Assembly: GCA_030530905.1 (NCBI GenBank)
Contig: JAUMUB010000076.1
Coordinates: 1-5,181 of the forward strand
DNA: 5,181 nucleotides
Direction of reading: 5' to 3'
From: Bifidobacteriaceae bacterium
GTDB lineage: Bacteria; Actinomycetota; Actinomycetes; Actinomycetales; Bifidobacteriaceae
Both the position numbers and the translations under genes were made by a program. The notes beneath the pieces are model-generated. The model did not search any database. It was not told where the DNA came from and was given only the letters and a program-made list of their open reading frames with translations. Positions 1 to 5,181 of the stretch are shown in pieces (positions within the stretch are counted from its first letter, which is position 1; every line of letters starts with the position of its first letter).

Positions 1-253
1 TAAAGGTTTAACTCTACTCCTATATAGGAAAATCGTTAAATAAATTTGTGAGAGAAATAAAAACACTAAACAGATTCTATAATAAACGCTTATTTAAAAA
101 ATAGGTTATATTCAGCATACTTATTCGATATATTAGTAAATTCATTAAAGCAGTCATCAAATTATTGCGTAAACATTACCTATTAAAAGATATTTCTAAT
201 TACATACACCCAACGAACACAACAATTTAAGACTACATAAAAGTAATCTATAA
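1..253. other. AT-rich non-coding region downstream of the HAD gene
   Basis: This stretch is far richer in A+T than the genes beside it and has frequent stops in every frame, so I support no gene here. It lies after the stop of the phosphatase gene. I found no compact terminator hairpin. The clearest symmetric items are a 12-bp palindrome, TCCTATATAGGA, at 18-29, and inverted 7-mers (AATAGGT at 100-106, ACCTATT at 178-184) separated by 71 nt. On the minus strand the second-read arm of that pair runs into a T tract. An AGGAG at 17-21 (minus strand) is not followed by a start codon inside the window. The region may hold the promoter of a gene lying to the left, but no -35/-10 pair here is convincing. 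Confidence 0.6.
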
Positions 254-913
254 CTACCCTAAAAGTGCATTAAGATACTGCGCATCAACGCCATCATATC
301 CATGTATGGCAGCGTTGTATAAATCAGCAGACACAGTATTTTGATTGTATGCAGTTTGAGCTAACACAAATGCACCAGTCGATTTAGCAGCCGTTAAACC
401 TGTTGCAGAATCCTCAACAATAATGCAATGTTTCATTTGTTCAGGCGTGATAACTATTTTTGAAGCAGCCAGTAAATATGGTTCAGGATCAGGCTTGTGA
501 TGTTTTACATCTTGTCCGCACACATAAGTTTGCAAACTGTTATGTGGCGCATGTTCGTACAAGTTCTGCGCCATCACTCGCGGTGAAGTTGTCACTAGAA
601 CGCAGGGAATATCATGTTCTTTGAGAGAAATTAACACGTCTTCCACGCCTTCAATCCAAGGCAATAAACGCTGTTCACTTTCCTCAACTATACGCATAAT
701 CTTCTCAATAATAGTTTGTTCATCAAGCTGAGTGCCACGTTCAATCATCATTGCAGCAACATGCGTGAGTGAGGTTCCAGAGCAACTCCAAGCTAAATCT
801 TTATCCCAGTAACCACCGTTTTCTTTGGCTACTTGCAATTCAGCTTCATGCCAATACGGTTCAGAATTAATAAGAGTGCCATCCATATCCCAAAAAACAG
901 CCTGTAATTTCAC
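254..913 (-). CDS. HAD-superfamily hydrolase, subfamily IA (PGMB/phosphatase-like)
   Basis: Predicted soluble cytoplasmic phosphohydrolase or phosphomutase of 219 residues from the proposed GTG start. The four HAD motifs are visible. Motif I, DMDGTL, has the nucleophile and acid/base aspartates at residues 9 and 11. Motif II is VTTS, with Thr108. Motif III is the Lys of HHKPDP, at 140. Motif IV is VEDS, with Glu167-Asp168 for Mg2+. The segment of about 70 residues between motifs I and II, starting INSEPYW, fits a helical C1 cap, as in beta-phosphoglucomutase-like and sugar-phosphatase members; substrate cannot be read from the sequence. The open frame extends upstream to an ATG at 931, but that ATG has no Shine-Dalgarno. 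AAAGGTGAG at 917-925 is well placed for GTG at 911-913, giving the usual short family N-terminus (MKLQAVFWDMDGT). The gene follows the chaperone operon on the same strand but lies beyond a strong hairpin, so it is probably transcribed separately. All catalytic residues are intact. Confidence 0.88.
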   Translation of the reverse strand: MKLQAVFWDMDGTLINSEPYWHEAELQVAKENGGYWDKDLAWSCSGTSLTHVAAMMIERGTQLDEQTIIEKIMRIVEESEQRLLPWIEGVEDVLISLKEHDIPCVLVTTSPRVMAQNLYEHAPHNSLQTYVCGQDVKHHKPDPEPYLLAASKIVITPEQMKHCIIVEDSATGLTAAKSTGAFVLAQTAYNQNTVSADLYNAAIHGYDGVDAQYLNALLG

Positions 914-916
914 AAA

Positions 917-925
917 CTCACCTTT
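917..925 (-). promoter_or_regulatory. Shine-Dalgarno that sets the GTG start of the HAD gene
   Basis: The minus strand reads AAAGGTGAG, with 7 nt between AAAGG and the GTG at 911-913. The upstream in-frame ATG at 929-931 is preceded only by AT-rich sequence. This favours the GTG start, which removes six residues (MSKGEF) encoded by the ribosome-binding site itself. Confidence 0.65.
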
Positions 926-939
926 ACTCATATTTAATA

Positions 940-945
940 ATTCTA
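940..945 (-). promoter_or_regulatory. Possible -10 box for the HAD gene
   Basis: The minus strand reads TAGAAT, five of six matches to TATAAT, just after the terminator hairpin. A start of transcription about 7 nt downstream would leave a leader of about 20 nt carrying the Shine-Dalgarno at 917-925. No good -35 hexamer lies 16-18 nt upstream, because that space is occupied by the hairpin arm. This is a weak call based on one hexamer and position. Confidence 0.25.
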
Positions 946-950
946 TTCAG

Positions 951-995
951 CATAACAAATATTGCCGGACACTGCTATCAGCAATATCCGGCAAT
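951..995 (-). terminator. Hairpin terminator of the dnaK-grpE-dnaJ-hspR operon
   Basis: Positions 961-969 (ATTGCCGGA) and 987-995 (TCCGGCAAT) are a perfect 9-bp inverted repeat. Inside it, 973-976 and 980-983 form four more pairs around a 3-nt loop. In minus-strand RNA the intervening UAU and GUG also pair (U-G, A-U, U-G), giving a continuous 16-bp stem. In plus-strand RNA two of those three positions are C/A mismatches. The stem begins about 30 nt after the hspR stop and is followed by AUUUGUUAUG, a poor U tract, so some read-through into the HAD gene is possible. Confidence 0.78.
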
Positions 996-1026
996 TCATG
1001 CGAATATACTTTAACTATAATCTGAA

Positions 1027-1560
1027 TTAAAAGTCACGCCACACTACAACAGATTTAGAAACCTGCGAGGTTAAGCCCGAGGTGTTAAGCTCACGAAACT
1101 TCCTATTTGCGCGACGACGAGAAGCACGCTGAACCTCAACGATATCACCATCAGTTCCAGTAGCAAACATGTTATTTTGATTATTGTTAGACAAGCGTTT
1201 CACTTGTCGGCGCAACTGACGATTCTCTTCTTGCAAATCAAGAATACGGATAATTCCAGCAAGATTCACACCATAGTGTTGACTTAATGTTTGTGCTTGT
1301 ACAAGAGTGTTTATATCGCGCAAAGAATAACGGCGAGCGCCACCCTCAGTTCGCTGAGGAATCACAATTCGTTCACGATCATACTGACGTAATGTTTGCG
1401 GATGTATATTCACTAATTCAGCTGTATGTCCGACTGTGAAAATGGGTAAGTCAATATCGAAGCCAACCTCGTCTGCTCCATCAAGATCAGCACGCCCTTC
1501 TATCAGCGCAATTGCACACAATTCGTATAATGCTCGCGTTTGCTGTATCGAACGTGACAT
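1027..1560 (-). CDS. hspR: HspR, MerR-family heat-shock repressor
   Basis: Transcriptional repressor of the dnaK operon, 177 residues, predicted to be a cytoplasmic DNA-binding protein. A MerR-type winged helix-turn-helix starts near residue 39. The HspR hallmark HPQTLRQYDRE is at residues 53-63, and the wing GGARRYSLRDI is at 73-83. These are followed by LSQHYGVNLAGIIRIL (92-107) and a short coiled-coil stretch rich in Leu, Glu and Arg (108-124). The tail is basic (ASRRRANRKFRE, 146-157) and ends in aromatic WRDF. About 38 residues precede the DNA-binding domain, longer than I recall for Streptomyces HspR. In characterised actinobacteria HspR binds HAIR operators (CTTGAGT-N7-ACTCAAG) with DnaK as co-repressor; that it does so here is inferred. 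The ATG has a clear AAGGAG at 1567-1572, 6 nt away, and lies 17 nt after the dnaJ stop, so the two genes are cotranscribed and the circuit is autoregulatory. Confidence 0.95.
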   Translation of the reverse strand: MSRSIQQTRALYELCAIALIEGRADLDGADEVGFDIDLPIFTVGHTAELVNIHPQTLRQYDRERIVIPQRTEGGARRYSLRDINTLVQAQTLSQHYGVNLAGIIRILDLQEENRQLRRQVKRLSNNNQNNMFATGTDGDIVEVQRASRRRANRKFRELNTSGLTSQVSKSVVVWRDF

Positions 1561-1577
1561 GACAAACTCCTTATTAC

Positions 1578-2543
1578 TTATTTTTCAGACTGCTCATCTA
1601 TCTGAGAAGCTAATTTCTTCACAGCACGGCTTGGCTTCTTTGGAACCTCAATCATCACTCGCGCATATAGGTAACCGTCAGTGTTTGGCACACCATTCTT
1701 TGACACTCGCACCTCAGTTCCACTTGAAGTTCCTTCTGGTATTTTAACAACTACATCGTTATCATAAAAATCTTTTGTAGTTACTTTTCCGCCCGAAATC
1801 GCTTGTCCAACACTTACAGGCAAATCAAAAATCAGGTCGTTACCTCGCATAGTAAAACGCGCATCATCTTGCACGGTAATATTCACATACATATCACCGC
1901 TTTTACCACCATTTTTACCTGCTTTACCTTTACCTGCTAAACGGATTTTCTGCCCGTTTTTAACACCTGCTGGAACACGGGTTTTAAAGCTTTTTCCTTG
2001 AGCACGTAATGTGATTGTCGCACCTTCAACTGCTTGCTTAAACGTCAAGGTAACTTTTGCGTTTAAATCACCGCCCTTTTCTGGTTGCGCAGATGGCTGA
2101 TAATCGCCAAATGGGCTTGAGGTTGAATAACCATACCCTTCTCCTGCACCAGGTCTTGCTCCACCGAACATAGAGAAAATATCATTAATATTTTGCGCTC
2201 CAGTGGTTGTGTATGTTGATCCGCCACCACAGAACATTGTGCCGAAGATATCAGAGAAGTCTGCGCCTTGATAACCGCTTCCTGTTCCTCCAGTAAAGCG
2301 AGCGCCACCTGCTCCAAATTGGCGAATCGCATCATATTTTTGGCGATTCTGCTTATCACTTAAAACATCGTAAGCTTCTGAAATATCTTTAAATTTTTCT
2401 TCTGCCTCTTTTGTTTTATTAAGATCTGGATGATATTTTCTTGCAAGCTTTCGATAAGCTTTTGTTATATCTGAATCACTGGCATCCTTGGAGACACCCA
2501 GAATCTTATAAAAATCCTTGTTAAGCCATTCGTTCTCAGCCAT
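1578..2543 (-). CDS. dnaJ: DnaJ/Hsp40 co-chaperone, class B (no zinc finger)
   Basis: J-domain co-chaperone that hands unfolded clients to DnaK and stimulates its ATPase; 321 residues from the proposed start. The J domain spans roughly residues 8-73, with [11 protein letters not shown], the essential HPD at 38-40 and the helix IV region [12 protein letters not shown] Gly/Phe-rich linker (about 76-150) contains two similar patches, DIFGTMF (98-104) and DIFSMF (121-126). Two beta-barrel client-binding domains follow, starting near [18 protein letters not shown] (157-174). There are no CXXCXGXG repeats; the only cysteine is Cys105, so this is a class B (CbpA-like) J-protein. An in-frame ATG at 2558 would add MKGGT, but those codons are the ribosome-binding site itself: AAAGGGGG lies just before the ATG at 2541-2543, and [12 protein letters not shown] is the familiar N-terminus. 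It sits between grpE and hspR, 85 nt after grpE. Confidence 0.95.
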   Translation of the reverse strand: MAENEWLNKDFYKILGVSKDASDSDITKAYRKLARKYHPDLNKTKEAEEKFKDISEAYDVLSDKQNRQKYDAIRQFGAGGARFTGGTGSGYQGADFSDIFGTMFCGGGSTYTTTGAQNINDIFSMFGGARPGAGEGYGYSTSSPFGDYQPSAQPEKGGDLNAKVTLTFKQAVEGATITLRAQGKSFKTRVPAGVKNGQKIRLAGKGKAGKNGGKSGDMYVNITVQDDARFTMRGNDLIFDLPVSVGQAISGGKVTTKDFYDNDVVVKIPEGTSSGTEVRVSKNGVPNTDGYLYARVMIEVPKKPSRAVKKLASQIDEQSEK

Positions 2544-2547
2544 TGTG

Positions 2548-2555
2548 CCCCCTTT
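2548..2555 (-). promoter_or_regulatory. Shine-Dalgarno that sets the dnaJ start
   Basis: The minus strand reads AAAGGGGG, separated by CACA from the ATG at 2541-2543. The alternative ATG at 2556-2558 would place this sequence inside the coding region, and it has no purine-rich site of its own upstream. The downstream ATG is therefore preferred. Confidence 0.75.
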
Positions 2556-2582
2556 CATAAGTCACAGTAACTGTATTTTCAA
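2554..2582 (-). promoter_or_regulatory. Possible weak internal promoter ahead of dnaJ
   Basis: The minus strand has TTGAAA (2577-2582, five of six to the -35 consensus), exactly 17 nt, then TATGAA (2554-2559, four of six to the -10 consensus). The spacer contains an 11-bp palindrome, ACAGT-A-ACTGT (2564-2574). A transcript from here would begin close to or within the dnaJ ribosome-binding site, which counts against it as an efficient promoter. AT-rich gaps yield such matches by chance. Confidence 0.22.
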
Positions 2583-2601
2583 TTATTATCTTTTATTAAA
2601 T

Positions 2602-2635
2602 TAAGGGCACACAGCTTAATTGCCGCATGCCCTTA
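2602..2635 (-). other. Intra-operon hairpin between grpE and dnaJ
   Basis: The arms TAAGGGCA (2602-2609) and TGCCCTTA (2628-2635) are perfect inverted repeats. Continuing inward, the minus-strand RNA adds UG/UG and CGGC/GCUG, giving an uninterrupted 14-bp stem with three G-U pairs and a 6-nt AAUUAA loop. In plus-strand RNA the same three positions would be C/A mismatches, so the structure belongs to the operon transcript. It begins 8 nt after the grpE stop codon and is followed by AUUUAAUAAAA, not a true U tract. This fits an RNA-processing or stability element, or a partial terminator that lowers dnaJ-hspR relative to dnaK-grpE. Confidence 0.65.
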
Positions 2636-2643
2636 GTTAACTT

Positions 2644-3252
2644 TTACTTTTGAGGAGAAGCAACTACCACACGAGCAGCACGTATCACTCGATCACCGAT
2701 TCGATATCCTGCTTCAACAACAGTGTCTACCACTTCTGTTGTTGCTTCCTCGTCAGGCTTATGCAAAATTGCATCGTGCTTTGTTGGGTCGAATTCTTCG
2801 CCTTTTTCTCCGAATTTTTCAACGCCAAACTTTTCAAATGCTTTATCAATTTTTACTGCAACTGCTTTAAACGAATCATCCATTTCGCCATGTTCACGAA
2901 TACGATCGATATCATCTAAAGCTGGAAGCAGTGCTGTGAGAACATCAATAATTCCGTGCTCGCGGAAACGTGCTTGTTCCTTAGCACTACGACTGCGGAA
3001 ATTGATGAACTCTGCGCGTTCACGCTGCAATGCTTCTAAATATTCAGCAGCTTCCTTTTTTGCCTTGCCAAGAGGAGTAAGAGCATCTTCCTCATTCTCA
3101 AACTCAGCGTCTTGCTTATCTGATTCTTGAAGCTCTTCACTCTTAGCGTCCTGATCATCGTCTGACGAAGTTTCTTGCTCAGGAACATCCTGGTCTTCCA
3201 GTTCCTCTTCTGGAAGATCAGAAAGGTAATCGTCTTTATTAAATTCGGACAT
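2644..3252 (-). CDS. grpE: GrpE nucleotide exchange factor
   Basis: Co-chaperone that releases ADP from DnaK and so resets the chaperone cycle; cytoplasmic, active as a dimer in the family; 202 residues, a normal length. The N-terminal 57 residues are strongly acidic and low complexity, probably disordered. A long helix follows (about 60-100, KAKKEAAEYLEALQRERAEF then FRSRSAKEQARFREHG), the family's coiled-coil dimerisation stalk. The four-helix region contains LPALDDIDRIREHGE (109-123). The C-terminal beta domain carries the GrpE signature from FKAVAVKIDKAFEKFGVE (128-145) through GEEFDPTKHDAIL to GYRIGDRVIRAARVVVA (182-198). The ATG lies only 2 nt beyond the dnaK stop (TAA-TC-ATG). The nearest purine-rich site, AAGGAAAA (3262-3269), is inside the dnaK end and rather far from the start, which suggests translational coupling to dnaK. 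Confidence 0.97.
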   Translation of the reverse strand: MSEFNKDDYLSDLPEEELEDQDVPEQETSSDDDQDAKSEELQESDKQDAEFENEEDALTPLGKAKKEAAEYLEALQRERAEFINFRSRSAKEQARFREHGIIDVLTALLPALDDIDRIREHGEMDDSFKAVAVKIDKAFEKFGVEKFGEKGEEFDPTKHDAILHKPDEEATTEVVDTVVEAGYRIGDRVIRAARVVVASPQK

Positions 3253-3254
3253 GA

Positions 3255-5114
3255 TTACTTATTTTCCTTGTCATCGTCAACTACTTCAGCATCTACCACA
3301 TCATCATCTGAGTTTGCAGCATTATCGGTAGCGCTTCCTGCAGTAGCACCTTCAGCTCCTTGCTGAGCATACAAAGCTTGACCAATCTTCTGAGCGGATT
3401 CCATCAAATCATTCTGAGCATTCTTCACGCTCTCGATGTCATCACCCTTTAAGGCTTCCTTCAAAGCGTTAACCTTATCGGTTACTTCCTTTGCCACGTC
3501 GTCAGAAAGCTTATCCTTGTTGTCGTTCACAAGCTTTTCAGTCTGATATGCGAAAGATTCTGCTTGATTGCGTGTTTCAGCATCTTCCTTACGCTTCTTA
3601 TCATCAGCCTCGTGTGCTTCTGCTTCCTTAACCATACGATCGATCTCATCTTTATCAAGACCAGAACCACCAGTAATGGTCATGGACTGTTCCTTACCAG
3701 TTCCCTTATCCTTTGCAGATACGTGAACAATACCGTTTGCATCAATATCGAAGGTAACTTCAATTTGTGGCACGTTACGTGGTGCAGGAGCAATACCAGT
3801 TAATTCAAATGTACCCAATGGCTTGTTATCTGCAGCGAATTCACGTTCACCTTGGTAAACCTGAATTAATACAGATGGCTGGTTGTCTTCTGCTGTGGTG
3901 AATGTCTCAGAACGCTTGGTTGGGATAGCGGTGTTACGATCAATAAGCTTGGTCATAATGCCACCCTTAGTTTCAATACCAAGGCTTAATGGGGTTACAT
4001 CAATAAGAAGAACATCCTTACGATCGCCCTTGATAACACCAGATTGTACTGCTGCACCAACCGCAACTACCTCATCTGGGTTTACAGACTGGCTTGCTTC
4101 CTTTCCATTGGTAATCTTCTTAACAAGCTCTTTAACTGCTGGCATACGAGTTGAACCACCAACGAGAACAACATGGTCAATGTCGTTCACAGAGATACCT
4201 GCATCGGAAAGAACATTGTTAAATGGTGTATTACAACGATCCAATAAGTCTGAGGTCATCTCCTCGAAATGTGCACGAGTTAATGTCTCATCAAGATGTA
4301 CTGGAGTTCCATCAGGTGTCATTGCAAGATACTGCATAGAAATGCTTGTGGAGCTTGAAGAACTCAATTCCTTCTTAGCCTGCTCTGCAGCTTCCTTAAG
4401 ACGCTGTAATGCAATCTTATCCTTGCTTAAATCGACATTGTACTTATTCTTTACCGAGGATACTAACCAGTCGATAATCTTCTGATCCCAGTCATCACCA
4501 CCGAGATGATTATCACCGTTGGTTGCCTGTACCTGAATGGTTGAGAAGCCATCTTCATCCTTACCGATTTCAAGTAAGCTCACATCAAACGTACCGCCAC
4601 CTAAATCGAATACGAGGATTCGCTCGTCTTCCTTACCTTTTTCAAGACCATAAGCCAATGCTGCTGCTGTTGGTTCGTTGATAATACGCAAAACGTTTAA
4701 GCCTGCGATAGTGCCAGCATCCTTGGTTGCCTGACGCTGTGCATCGTTGAAGTATGCTGGGCAAGTGATAACAGCATCTGTTACTGGCTCGCCTAAGTAT
4801 GCTTCTGCATCACGCTTAAGCTTCATTAAAATCTGTGCAGAAATCTCTTGTGGTGTCCACTCTTTGTCGTCAATCTTTACTGTCCAATCAGTACCCATAT
4901 GACGCTTTACAGAGCTAATAGTGCGCTCAACATTGGTTACTGCCTGACGCTTTGCTACTTCACCTACAAGAATTTCGCCGGACTTGCTAAATGCAACAAC
5001 TGATGGTGTGGTACGAGCGCCTTCTGCGTTAACAATAACGGTTGGCTGGCCACCTTCAAGTGTTGCGATACATGAGTTGGTTGTACCTAAATCAATACCT
5101 ACTGCACGTCCCAT
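3255..5114 (-). CDS. dnaK: DnaK (Hsp70) molecular chaperone
   Basis: ATP-dependent Hsp70 chaperone of the cytoplasm, 619 residues, full length for an actinobacterium. The nucleotide-binding domain shows phosphate loop 1 (GIDLGTTNS, 6-14), phosphate loop 2 ([13 protein letters not shown], 168-180), [12 protein letters not shown] (145-156) and the adenosine motif [12 protein letters not shown] (316-327). The interdomain linker [12 protein letters not shown] is at 368-379. It leads into the beta-sandwich substrate-binding domain (to about 480) and a helical lid rich in Lys and Glu. The tail is Ala/Gly/Asp-rich and ends in [17 protein letters not shown], a bacterial-type acidic tail. The segment after SVKRHMG (68-74) lacks the insert typical of Gram-negative DnaK, as expected for Gram-positive lineages. 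The ATG has AAAGGAG (5121-5127) 6 nt upstream. As first gene of the operon it lies directly behind the leader with the partial HAIR site, so HspR-dependent heat induction is likely. Confidence 0.99.
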   Translation of the reverse strand: MGRAVGIDLGTTNSCIATLEGGQPTVIVNAEGARTTPSVVAFSKSGEILVGEVAKRQAVTNVERTISSVKRHMGTDWTVKIDDKEWTPQEISAQILMKLKRDAEAYLGEPVTDAVITCPAYFNDAQRQATKDAGTIAGLNVLRIINEPTAAALAYGLEKGKEDERILVFDLGGGTFDVSLLEIGKDEDGFSTIQVQATNGDNHLGGDDWDQKIIDWLVSSVKNKYNVDLSKDKIALQRLKEAAEQAKKELSSSSSTSISMQYLAMTPDGTPVHLDETLTRAHFEEMTSDLLDRCNTPFNNVLSDAGISVNDIDHVVLVGGSTRMPAVKELVKKITNGKEASQSVNPDEVVAVGAAVQSGVIKGDRKDVLLIDVTPLSLGIETKGGIMTKLIDRNTAIPTKRSETFTTAEDNQPSVLIQVYQGEREFAADNKPLGTFELTGIAPAPRNVPQIEVTFDIDANGIVHVSAKDKGTGKEQSMTITGGSGLDKDEIDRMVKEAEAHEADDKKRKEDAETRNQAESFAYQTEKLVNDNKDKLSDDVAKEVTDKVNALKEALKGDDIESVKNAQNDLMESAQKIGQALYAQQGAEGATAGSATDNAANSDDDVVDAEVVDDDKENK

Positions 5115-5146
5115 TTCGTACTCCTTTATTTTTTAAATCCTACTTT

Positions 5147-5167
5147 CGAGATATACCTTTTATCTCG
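5147..5167. repeat. Perfect 7-7-7 inverted repeat in the dnaK leader
   Basis: CGAGATA (5147-5153) and TATCTCG (5161-5167) are exact reverse complements separated by 7 nt. The 21-bp, 7-N7-7 geometry equals that of HAIR, but the half-site sequence differs. It could be a second operator overlapping the core promoter, or a hairpin at the start of the mRNA (7-bp stem, loop AAAGGUA). It does not cover the ribosome-binding site. Confidence 0.6.
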
Positions 5168-5175
5168 TTCCAAAA

Positions 5176-5181
5176 CTTGAG
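5176..5181. promoter_or_regulatory. Partial HAIR (HspR-binding) half-site cut by the window edge
   Basis: CTTGAG matches the first six bases of the HAIR half-site CTTGAGT and lies about 60 bp upstream of the dnaK start in an operon that encodes HspR. The seventh base and the partner half ACTCAAG would lie beyond 5181, so the operator cannot be confirmed from this window. Confidence 0.55.

Larger units (their letters stand above)
5115..5181 (-). promoter_or_regulatory. dnaK leader and probable promoter region
   Basis: Reading the minus strand from the window edge: CTCAAG (5176-5181), an inverted repeat (5147-5167), an AT-rich stretch, and the Shine-Dalgarno AAAGGAG (5121-5127). A -10-like TATATC lies at 5150-5155, inside one arm of the inverted repeat. 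No -35 at a normal distance is convincing within the window, so part of the promoter may lie outside it. Confidence 0.5.

Noticed and set aside
100..184. Inverted 7-mers AATAGGT/ACCTATT as a terminator of the HAD gene
   Set aside because: The arms are short, AT-rich and 71 nt apart with no supporting inner stem, despite a T tract after the second arm on the minus strand.
109..954. Direct repeat TATTCAGCATA at 109-119 and 944-954, flanking the HAD gene
   Set aside because: An 11-mer shared pair is expected by chance in about 5 kb of AT-rich DNA, and the similarity does not extend into a longer repeat or target-site duplication.
2111..2120. CTTGAG-like match to a HAIR half-site inside dnaJ
   Set aside because: A single hexamer in coding sequence without the partner ACTCAAG at 7-nt spacing; expected by chance.
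2063..2359. 98-residue minus-strand frame inside dnaJ
   Set aside because: It is a shifted reading of the Gly-rich dnaJ linker; the dnaJ frame is continuous and conserved, so this is neither a frameshift remnant nor a nested gene.
2981..2988. TTAGCACT, matching the start of a CIRCE (HrcA) half-site
   Set aside because: It lies inside grpE coding sequence and no GAGTGCTAA partner follows at the CIRCE spacing of 9 nt.
2723..3130. 135-residue plus-strand frame opposite grpE
   Set aside because: Low-complexity Ser/Ala/Cys translation that mirrors the GrpE codons; no supporting signals.
3883..4485. 200-residue open frame on the plus strand opposite dnaK
   Set aside because: Long antisense frames opposite hsp70 genes are a well-known product of codon bias. 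It has no ribosome-binding site or recognisable domain, and the opposite strand is unmistakable DnaK.
5121..5167. RNA thermometer hiding the dnaK ribosome-binding site
   Set aside because: The only clear hairpin (5147-5167) lies upstream of the AAAGGAG, and no sequence nearby in the window leader is complementary to that site.

Overview
This window is the bacterial stress-chaperone operon dnaK-grpE-dnaJ-hspR, read entirely from the minus strand (right to left), followed by a separately organised HAD-family phosphatase gene and an AT-rich non-coding tail. The gene order with a MerR-type HspR repressor at the end, the DnaK without the long insert found in Gram-negative Hsp70s, and protein wording such as the DnaK start [14 protein letters not shown] point to an actinobacterium. 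The detailed resemblance is to Bifidobacteriaceae. The modest G+C content (clearly below that of most bifidobacteria) suggests a Gardnerella-like or otherwise low-GC member. The genus is an inference from recalled family sequences, not a search result.

Layout from right to left. 5115-5181 is the dnaK leader: a good Shine-Dalgarno, a perfect 7-7-7 inverted repeat, and at the very edge the first six bases of what looks like an HspR operator (HAIR) cut by the window end. 5114-3255 is dnaK. grpE (3252-2644) starts 2 nt after the dnaK stop. An 85-nt gap holds a strand-specific hairpin, then comes dnaJ (start reassigned to 2543), which encodes a class B J-protein without zinc fingers. hspR (1560-1027) follows after 17 nt. 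A 16-bp hairpin (961-995) closes the operon. A HAD hydrolase follows (GTG start proposed at 913, end 254). Positions 1-253 contain no gene I can support.

The four operon genes work as one unit. DnaK binds and releases unfolded clients, DnaJ delivers clients and stimulates ATP hydrolysis, GrpE exchanges nucleotide, and HspR represses the operon, in other actinobacteria with DnaK as co-repressor, so that free DnaK sets its own level. The HAD phosphatase has no evident link to this circuit.

I see no wholly new system. The points worth a second look are the two hairpins whose G-U pairs close only in the minus-strand transcript, the second inverted repeat in the dnaK leader, the zinc-finger-less DnaJ in the dnaK operon, and two gene starts where the longest open frame appears wrong.
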